Positions 57,771 through 64,000 of a stretch of DNA of 64,000 nucleotides are shown one piece after another. Below the pieces are notes generated by a model, which worked only from the letters and a program-made list of their open reading frames with translations, was not told the origin of the DNA and searched no databases. The stretch is from the NCBI RefSeq assembly GCF_021228795.1, contig NZ_CP089309.1:3472001-3536000 (forward strand), given 5' to 3'. Source of the DNA: Thiocapsa bogorovii (lineage in GTDB: Bacteria > Pseudomonadota > Gammaproteobacteria > Chromatiales > Chromatiaceae). How positions within the stretch are numbered: the first letter of the stretch is position 1; every line of letters begins with the position of its first letter. The position numbers and the translations under genes were made by a program.

Positions 57771-59138
57771 TCACGTCCTCGCGGGCAGGTCGCCGTGCCG
57801 CGGGCCGGCGCCGTAACGGCGAATCGCGTCGCGATAAAAGCGACCGCTGTCCTTGATCAACCGTTGCCGATCGACGGGGTCGACGCGGACCAGGCCGAAG
57901 CGCTTCGCATAGCCGTAGCTCCACTCGAAATTGTCCAGCAGCGACCAAGCGAAATAGCCGCGCAGATCGACCCGTCGGCGCACCGCACGAGAGGCCGCGC
58001 GCAGATGGCTGCGCAGATAGGCGACGCGCTCACGGTCGTGGAGACGCCCCGCGATCGGCGGCGGATCGTCGAAGGCCGCGCCGTTCTCCGTGATGTAGAC
58101 GGGCGGGTTGCCGTAGCGTCCCTGGATCCAGAGGAGGATGTCGGTCAGCCCCTGCGGGTAGACCTCCCAATCCATCGCCGTATGCGGGCGCGTCTCTTGG
58201 CGCACACGGCGGGCCCCGACGGGCTGCTCGGTCGGATCGGCGCGCACGACCGAGCGCGAGTAATAGTTCACGCCGATGAAGTCCGGCGGGGCACGCAGGG
58301 CCTCCAGGTCGCTTGCGGTGAAATCGGGCCAGTCCGTTCCGAAGATGGTCTCCATCTCTGCGGGGTAGCGTCCGAAGAAGACCGGGTCAAGAAACCAGCG
58401 ATTGATGAAGGCGTCGCGCCGCGCCGTCGCGGCGATGTCGTCCGTTGATGGGCTCGCCGGATACTGCGGTTCCAGGTTGACGGCCAGCCCGATGTGCTCG
58501 ATGCCCTCGGCACGACCGCTCGCCACACCCGCCGCATGGGCGCGCAGCAGGTTGTGTGCGACGATCGGGGTTTCGTGCGGGCTGCTGTGCCCGGGCGCCA
58601 TGTCGCCGTAGAGATAGCCGCCTGCCGTGATGACCCAGGGTTCGTTCAGGGTGATCCAGAGTCGGACCCGATCGCGGAGGGCGCGGTAGAGGATCTGCGC
58701 ATAGTCCGCAAACCATCCCGGACTTGCGTTGCTCGCCCAGCCGCCGCGCGCATCGAGCGCCTCAGGAAGATCCCAGTGGTAGAGCGTAAGCATGGGCTCG
58801 ATCCCCTGCTCCAGCAACGTATCGACCAGGCGTCCATAGAAATCCAGGCCCGGCTGATTCACCCGCCCGGTACCCTCGGGGAGGACACGCGCCCAGGCCA
58901 CGCTGAAGCGATAGGCGTTGACACCGAGCGACGCCATCAAGTCGACATCCTCGCGCCAGCGCCGGTAGTGATCGCAGGCGATATCCCCGGTGTCGTCGTT
59001 CAAGACGCGACCGGGCGTGTGGGCGAAGCGATGCCAGATGCTCGGCCCCGCCCCGTCGGCGAGCGGCGAGCCCTCGATCTGATAGGCCGAGGTCGCGGTA
59101 CCCCACAGGAAGCCGCTTGGCGGCGACTTGGTCGGCAT
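57771..59138 (-). CDS. GH1 beta-glucosidase
   Basis: Start chosen at ATG 59138 (MPTKSPPSGFLWGTATSAYQ), giving 455 residues; a TTG at 59174 would add 12. The GH1 barrel shows FLWGTATSAYQIEGSP at the N-terminus, the acid/base glutamate in LWITLNEPWVITAGGYL and the nucleophile in VYITENGAAFDDP, then GYFAWSLLDNFEWSYGYAKR. It hydrolyses beta-linked glucosides or galactosides in the cytoplasm. It starts 17 bases after the ABC gene ends and is likely co-transcribed. It is an unexpected partner for alpha-glucan enzymes. Confidence 0.88.
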   Translation of the reverse strand: MPTKSPPSGFLWGTATSAYQIEGSPLADGAGPSIWHRFAHTPGRVLNDDTGDIACDHYRRWREDVDLMASLGVNAYRFSVAWARVLPEGTGRVNQPGLDFYGRLVDTLLEQGIEPMLTLYHWDLPEALDARGGWASNASPGWFADYAQILYRALRDRVRLWITLNEPWVITAGGYLYGDMAPGHSSPHETPIVAHNLLRAHAAGVASGRAEGIEHIGLAVNLEPQYPASPSTDDIAATARRDAFINRWFLDPVFFGRYPAEMETIFGTDWPDFTASDLEALRAPPDFIGVNYYSRSVVRADPTEQPVGARRVRQETRPHTAMDWEVYPQGLTDILLWIQGRYGNPPVYITENGAAFDDPPPIAGRLHDRERVAYLRSHLRAASRAVRRRVDLRGYFAWSLLDNFEWSYGYAKRFGLVRVDPVDRQRLIKDSGRFYRDAIRRYGAGPRHGDLPART

Positions 59139-59155
59139 CTCGGGTGCCTGCTTGC

Positions 59156-60838
59156 TTATGTCTGCGCGCTCCAACTGCCGTCCTGGTCGACCAGCAACAC
59201 CTCGTCATAGGCGCCGGGATCGTCGTCCTCGTCCCCGAGCGTGATGTAGGTCATCCCGCGCTCGCGCAGCATCCCCAGCAGCTCGTCGATCTGGCATTCG
59301 CTCAGCGCCCGGGTCGGGTGGTCGAGCATGACGAAGGCGGGCTCGGCGAGGATCACCCGAGCGAACGCAAGAAGCTGCTGCTCGCCGAGCGAGAGCAGCT
59401 CGTTCCAGTTGCGTTCCACGTCGAGCCCGCCTGCCCGAACAAGTGCGGGCTCGAGCTTGAGCGCCCGCAAGGTGGCGAGGATGCGCTCGTCGGTGAAGGA
59501 GCCGTTCGAGTCGCTCGGCGTGACCAACTGTCGCAACGTCCCGGGCGGAAGATAAGGCCGCTCGGGGAGGAACATGAGTGCTCGATTGTTCGGGCGGAGG
59601 ATGCGCCCTTCTCCGGCGTCCCAAAGACCGGCGGTCGCGCGGAACAGGGCGGTCTTGGCCGACTCGTTCGGCGCGATGATCAAGAGCCGTTTGCCGTGCG
59701 GGACCGAAACGGACAACGCTTTGATCAGATCGCGTCCGCTGCGCGGCGAGCGCAGCGTCAGTGCGTCGAACGCCACGCGGTCGCCGTCGTCGCGGATCTC
59801 GATGTTCGAGGGCTTCGGGGTTTCGTCGTCGCCCATGGCCTCTCGTAGCCCCGCCAGACGTGCAATCACGGCCGTGTAGGCCGAGATCGACTGAAACTGG
59901 GTGACGATCAGCGAAAAGGCGCCGAGCAGGTGGGCGAAGGCGATCGCGGACTGGGCAATGACCCCGAACTGGGCGTCTCCCTTGATGAATAGCGGGGCGA
60001 CGACCAAGGCCGGGATGATCTGAATCATGTAATTGTAGCCGGTGGTGAAGAAGCCGAGGTTGCGGTTCACCAGGATGATGCGCTGGAAATTCGCGGTCAG
60101 ATCGGCGAGGCGCTCGAGTAGCTGGTATTTCAGCCTGGCCTCGCGTCGCAGGAGGGCGATGGAGTCGGCGTTCTCGCGGACGTGGATCAGGCGCGAGCGA
60201 AAATTCGCCTCCTTGTCGAGCTGATCGTAATTCAAACGGATCAGTGGTTTGCCCAGGAGAACCGTCATGAACGAGCCCAGCGCCGCATAAGAGACGGCGA
60301 CGACGAACAGAAGCGGGCTGATGCTCCACATCACGCCCGAGAAGGCGATCACCGTGAAGCTCGCGTTGAGCAACATCAAGACGAACGACAAGGTGGTCGC
60401 GGTCAGCGAACGGATGTCCTCGCTGATACGCTGATCCGGGTTGGCGAGATCCCCCGTGTCCTGGAGGCGAAAATAGGTCCGATTGTCGAGATAACGCTCC
60501 ACCGCCCTCGCTGTGAGCCAGTTGCGCCACACCAGACCCAATCGCTCCTCGCTGTAGCGAAAATAGACCGCGACCAGGGTCGAGAGTGCGAACACGCCGA
60601 TATAAAGGAGGGCGAAGTGCACAAAGCGGCCCATGTCCTTGTTCTCGATGGCCGTCATGAAATCCCGGCCGACGTAGCTGTTGAGTACATTCAGGCCGTT
60701 GATGCCGAAGAGCAGCAGGATCAACAAGGCAAACAGCAGCTTCGCTTTGCCGCCGACCTCCGAGCGCGCCAGCATGGCGAGCATTTCGAGAAAGCGTTTC
60801 CAGGTCGTGCGGCTGATGGTTGTGCGCAGTGCAATCAT
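59156..60838 (-). CDS. ABC-type membrane/ATPase protein (SbmA/YddA-like) with degenerate nucleotide-binding motifs
   Basis: Start chosen at ATG 60838 (MIALRTTISRTTWKRFLEML), giving 560 residues. The N-terminal ~310 residues are an ABC_membrane_2-type domain (FGINGLNVLNSYVGRDFMTA; YRIDNRT-type YLDNRTYFRLQDTGDLANPD). The ATPase domain is altered. The Walker A region reads IIAPNESAKTALFRATAGLW, with the glycines of GxxGxGK replaced. The Walker B region reads FVMLDHPTRALSE, with the catalytic glutamate replaced by histidine. The signature LSLGEQQLLAFARVIL is nearly normal. ATP hydrolysis is doubtful. Confidence 0.8.
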   Translation of the reverse strand: MIALRTTISRTTWKRFLEMLAMLARSEVGGKAKLLFALLILLLFGINGLNVLNSYVGRDFMTAIENKDMGRFVHFALLYIGVFALSTLVAVYFRYSEERLGLVWRNWLTARAVERYLDNRTYFRLQDTGDLANPDQRISEDIRSLTATTLSFVLMLLNASFTVIAFSGVMWSISPLLFVVAVSYAALGSFMTVLLGKPLIRLNYDQLDKEANFRSRLIHVRENADSIALLRREARLKYQLLERLADLTANFQRIILVNRNLGFFTTGYNYMIQIIPALVVAPLFIKGDAQFGVIAQSAIAFAHLLGAFSLIVTQFQSISAYTAVIARLAGLREAMGDDETPKPSNIEIRDDGDRVAFDALTLRSPRSGRDLIKALSVSVPHGKRLLIIAPNESAKTALFRATAGLWDAGEGRILRPNNRALMFLPERPYLPPGTLRQLVTPSDSNGSFTDERILATLRALKLEPALVRAGGLDVERNWNELLSLGEQQLLAFARVILAEPAFVMLDHPTRALSECQIDELLGMLRERGMTYITLGDEDDDPGAYDEVLLVDQDGSWSAQT

Positions 60839-61057
60839 GGTGGAGCCGAGCCTTCGCGATCGGTGAAGCGAGTGCCGGCGGAGCGCACGACGACCCTTCC
60901 GGCTACCCTGGCCCAACGTCGCGGATGACGCTGGCCGGGCGCGAGTATAGCCTTACGGCCTGACCGGTTGCGTGATCGGTTGCGCGGTATCCTCGTCGCG
61001 ATCCCGCCGACCCCCGAACCGACGTCCTTCAACCCCCACCCGCGGGATCCGCAGCCC
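60839..61057. promoter_or_regulatory. Divergent promoter region of the carbohydrate cluster
   Basis: These 219 bases separate the minus-strand ABC-GH1-glgA-GH13 set from the plus-strand large glycosidase gene and must hold both promoters. No operator or palindrome stands out. Confidence 0.35.
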
Positions 61058-64000
61058 ATGACGATCGAGATACCGGAAGACTTCGTCGACCCCTCGCGCT
61101 GGCAGGCATACGCCTCGGGACGGGCGCAGCTCCGGCTGCAGTGCGATACCGGTCACGACGCATCGGCGCTGCGGCTCGACTTCGACTTCCACGGCGGTGG
61201 CGGCTTCGTCGTCGCCCGGCGTCCGGCAAGGCTCACGCTGCCGCCGGCCTACTGTCTGCGGCTCGCCGTCCGCGGTGAGATGCCGTCCAATCGATTCGAG
61301 CTGAAGCTGGTCGATCCGGGCGGGACCAACGTCTGGCGCTACCAGCAGGAGACGCTCGAGCCCGACGGCGATTGGCACGATATCGAGATCCCAAGTCGTC
61401 TCATCGACTTCGCTTGGGGACCGGCCGGCGGCGGTGTTGCGCGCGAGATCGGTGCGATCGAGATCGCGATCGTCGCAGGGTCCGGTGGTCGAGGCCATCT
61501 GTGTATCGCCGATCTTCGCATGGAAGACCGCACACCCCCTTGGCCGCCCGGACTCAAGGCATCGGCCGCCCTGCCGGGACATCCGCCGACGGCTGTCCTC
61601 GACACCGGGTCCGCGACCGATTGGCGAGCCGGCCGCGGTTGCGGCGAGGCATGGCTCACCCTGGATTTTCGGCGCGAATGCGAGTACGGCGGATTGATCC
61701 TGAACTGGACCGAACCCGCGGACGGCTCGCCGGGCGATGGGGCACCCGACTCGGCGTGCGAGCGCGCCTTCCGCGTGCTGGCCTCGAAGGACGAGGAGGA
61801 TTGGCGCCTGCTCTACACCGCTGAACGTGCCGGCGGCGCCTGCAGCTTCGTCGGTCTACTGAACGGATCCTCGCGCTATCTGCGGCTTGCGCTCGATCCG
61901 GGGCCCGACGGCGTCTATCCGGCGCTCGGATCGATCGAGCTTCAGCCCGATGCCTTTTCGCGCTCCCCGAACGAGCTCTTCCATCATGTGGCCGAGCGTG
62001 CACCGCGCGGGCGCTATCCGCGTTGGCTCTATCGCGAGCAGACCTACTGGACGGCGGTTGATGTCCCGGACGGGGGGATTCCGGCCCTGCTCAACGAGGA
62101 CGGGTCGGTCGAGGTCGGTCCCGCCGCGGGCCGGGGCGCCGGCTGGACGCTCGAGCCCTTCCTGTTCATCGACGACCGTCTGCTCGGTTGGGCCGAGCTG
62201 GCGCCGGTCCCTGCCCTGGAGCAGGGCGAGCTGCCGATCCCCTCGGTGACCGGGGCGGGGCCCGGTCTGGTCCTCGCGACCACCGCCTATGCGTCCGGTG
62301 CTCTCGGGCAGCGGGTGCTTTATGCCCGATATCGTCTGGAGAATCGGCGCGATACCCCGCTCGAGGCCACCCTCTTCGTCGCGGTGCGCCCCTTCCAGGT
62401 CTCCCCGCCGTGGCAGGGCTATGCCGACATCGGCGGCGTGAGTCCGATCCATCGGCTGGCCTATCGCGACGGGCGGGTTCGTGTGAACGAGGACGAGGTT
62501 GTGATCCCGCTGAGCGCGCCGAGCGGATTCGGCGCGGCGACCTTCGATCAGGGTGCGATCACCGATCGGCTCGCCGTCGGCCGGCTGCCGACGGACCAAG
62601 CGGCGGACGACCCGCTCGGCTTCGCCTCGGGTGCGCTGCGGTTCGATCGGGTGCTCTCGCACGGCGGGGTCGAGGAGGTCGTGATTGCGATTCCTTTCGC
62701 TCGGGACGGCGCGGGGTCGGACGCGGAGGCGCTGCGTCTCGGGCACGGACTCGATGCGGACGCCGGATTCGCCGAGGCGGTGCGCGAGTGGTCTCACCGA
62801 CTCGGCGCCGTTGCCTTTGACCTTCCGCCCTCGGCCCGCATCCTCGCCGCGACCGCCAAGACGGCGCTCGCCCACATCCTGATCAACCGCGACGGACCGG
62901 CCTTTCAACCCGGCCCGCGTCGCTACACCCGCTCCTGGATCCGCGACGGCGCAGTCATGTCCGCCGCGGTGCTGCGCATGGGCTGCCGGACCGAGTCGGC
63001 CGACTTTATTCGCTGGTACGCAGGGATTCAGACCGAGGCCGGCGAGGTCCCCTGCTGCGTCGATCACACCGGCCCGGATTGGCTGCCCGAGCACGACAGT
63101 CTCGGCGAATTCATCTTCGCCGTCGCCGAGCCGGTCCGTTTCACCGGTGATCGGCAGCTGGCGGCGGATCTCTGGCCTGCCGTGTGTCGTGCGGTGGCCT
63201 ATCTGGAGCAGCTGCGCGCCGGTCGGTTGACCGATGCGGAGCGCACGCCCGAGCGCCGCGCCTGTTTCGGTCTTCTGCCCGAGTCGGTGAGCCACGAGGG
63301 GTATCTCGCCCAGCCGGTGCATGCCTACTGGGACGATCTCTGGGCGGTGCGCGGGCTCAAGGATGCCGCCTGGCTCGCCGAGGTCCTCGGCGAGGATGCC
63401 GAGCATGCGCGTCTAACCGCGCTCTGCGAGGACTTTCGCGGCACCCTCTACGCCTCGATCGAGCGCACCATGTCCGAGCACGGGATCGACTTCATCCCCG
63501 GCTCGGTGGAATGGGCCGACCCCGACCCGACTGCGATTGCCGTGGCCTTGACCCTGATCGACGAGGGCCATCACCTGCCCGAGGCGGCCTTGCAGCGCAC
63601 CTTCGAGGAGCTTCTGAAGCGCTTTCGCGCCATGCACGATCAATGCGTGGACTGGACCAACTACAGCCCCTACGAGGTCCGCGTGGTCGGAGCCCTCGTC
63701 CGACTCGGCCGCCGACGCGAGGCCCATGAGGTCCTGCGCGTCCTCCTCGCCGATCTGCGCCCGCCGGCCTGGCATCAGTGGCCCGAGATCATCTGGCGTG
63801 ATCCGCGCGCGCCCGGCCATCAGGGTGACCTGCCGCATGCCTGGATCAGTGCCGAGTATGTCCTGGTCTTCCGCGATCTCTTCGCCTACGAGCGCGAGGC
63901 GGACCGCTCGCTCGTGGTCTGTGCGGGGATTCCGCGTGAGTGGCTGGATGAGGGCCCGGTGAGCGTGACCGGGTTGCCGACCTGGTACGGCCGACTGGAC
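61058..64000 (+). CDS. Large discoidin-type and six-hairpin glycosidase-like protein, 3' end beyond the window
   Basis: ATG 61058 opens a frame that runs 981 codons to the window edge. Residues ~1-160 form a beta-sandwich (LRLDFDFHGGGGFVVARRPA). Residues ~175-290 resemble an F5/8 (discoidin) domain (CGEAWLTLDFRRECEYGGLI; SSRYLRLALD). A further beta-rich part (~310-590) leads to an alpha/alpha-barrel from ~600 with YTRSWIRDGAVMSAAVLRMG and WADPDPTAIAVALTLIDEGH, as in six-hairpin glycosidases. No signal peptide is seen. It likely acts on a polysaccharide or glucan; the exact reaction is unknown. Confidence 0.75.
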   Translation, partial: MTIEIPEDFVDPSRWQAYASGRAQLRLQCDTGHDASALRLDFDFHGGGGFVVARRPARLTLPPAYCLRLAVRGEMPSNRFELKLVDPGGTNVWRYQQETLEPDGDWHDIEIPSRLIDFAWGPAGGGVAREIGAIEIAIVAGSGGRGHLCIADLRMEDRTPPWPPGLKASAALPGHPPTAVLDTGSATDWRAGRGCGEAWLTLDFRRECEYGGLILNWTEPADGSPGDGAPDSACERAFRVLASKDEEDWRLLYTAERAGGACSFVGLLNGSSRYLRLALDPGPDGVYPALGSIELQPDAFSRSPNELFHHVAERAPRGRYPRWLYREQTYWTAVDVPDGGIPALLNEDGSVEVGPAAGRGAGWTLEPFLFIDDRLLGWAELAPVPALEQGELPIPSVTGAGPGLVLATTAYASGALGQRVLYARYRLENRRDTPLEATLFVAVRPFQVSPPWQGYADIGGVSPIHRLAYRDGRVRVNEDEVVIPLSAPSGFGAATFDQGAITDRLAVGRLPTDQAADDPLGFASGALRFDRVLSHGGVEEVVIAIPFARDGAGSDAEALRLGHGLDADAGFAEAVREWSHRLGAVAFDLPPSARILAATAKTALAHILINRDGPAFQPGPRRYTRSWIRDGAVMSAAVLRMGCRTESADFIRWYAGIQTEAGEVPCCVDHTGPDWLPEHDSLGEFIFAVAEPVRFTGDRQLAADLWPAVCRAVAYLEQLRAGRLTDAERTPERRACFGLLPESVSHEGYLAQPVHAYWDDLWAVRGLKDAAWLAEVLGEDAEHARLTALCEDFRGTLYASIERTMSEHGIDFIPGSVEWADPDPTAIAVALTLIDEGHHLPEAALQRTFEELLKRFRAMHDQCVDWTNYSPYEVRVVGALVRLGRRREAHEVLRVLLADLRPPAWHQWPEIIWRDPRAPGHQGDLPHAWISAEYVLVFRDLFAYEREADRSLVVCAGIPREWLDEGPVSVTGLPTWYGRLD

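Noticed and set aside
60887-60916. Upstream extension of the ABC protein to 60916
   Set aside because: The extra 26 residues are arginine/serine rich, and the ATG at 60838 starts the typical N-terminus.

Overview
The window is GC-rich bacterial chromosome with a proteobacterial gene set (apolipoprotein N-acyltransferase, Tat substrates, TAXI-TRAP transport, ClsC-like phospholipase D, glycogen synthase). Gene order and protein style fit a gammaproteobacterium, possibly a purple sulfur bacterium (Chromatiaceae). That is inference: no rRNA or phylogenetic marker is present.

Layout. 1-3.6 kb: the end of a DedA protein, then debris (zinc-ribbon fragment, 3' end of a group II intron on the minus strand) and a methyltransferase gene cut cleanly by a complete IS1380-family element with a 5-bp target duplication. 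3.9-8.3 kb: two uncharacterised exported or anchored proteins, an Lnt-type N-acyltransferase and a lipoprotein L,D-transpeptidase. 8.6-14.6 kb: a glycerol operon, glpK-glpD-glpF plus a Tat-exported solute-binding protein. 14.8-20.5 kb: an EamA exporter, a frameshifted Phd/VapC toxin-antitoxin pair, an OPT-family transporter and a membrane-anchored glycerophosphodiesterase. 20.5-26.1 kb: two virtually identical IS3-family elements in inverted orientation around 1.9 kb of truncated genes (PLA2-like, Rap1a-like, IS110 remnant) and an intact cupin gene.

26.2-29.8 kb: a TAXI-TRAP transporter with its DUF1850 partner. 31-39 kb: periplasmic cyclophilin, a small membrane protein, a TerB-like protein, a DUF853 (HerA-like) ATPase, a pentameric ligand-gated ion channel with two extra N-terminal domains, a ClsC-like phospholipase D lipoprotein and a glutaredoxin. 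40-50.8 kb: a decayed accessory zone with few intact genes (DUF1295, a VapBC pair, a DUF4143 ATPase) among remnants of a RAYT transposase, an IS4-family element lacking its C-terminal catalytic region, FadL, DUF1214 and a radical SAM protein. 51.2-53.9 kb: a tandem-methyltransferase protein whose second half resembles CmoA, then a DUF900 alpha/beta hydrolase. 54-64 kb: a carbohydrate cluster of GH13 enzyme, glycogen synthase with a ~227-residue proline/glutamate-rich extension, GH1 beta-glucosidase and an ABC protein with degenerate ATP-binding motifs, divergent from a very large hairpin-type glycosidase that runs off the window.

How the genes work together. GlpF, GlpK and GlpD would import, phosphorylate and oxidise glycerol, and the binding protein and downstream glycerophosphodiesterase could widen supply. 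The 54-64 kb cluster fits storage-glucan synthesis and turnover. The items most worth a second look are the ion channel, the CmoA-like fusion, the degenerate ABC protein and the inverted IS3 pair with different slippery-site lengths.
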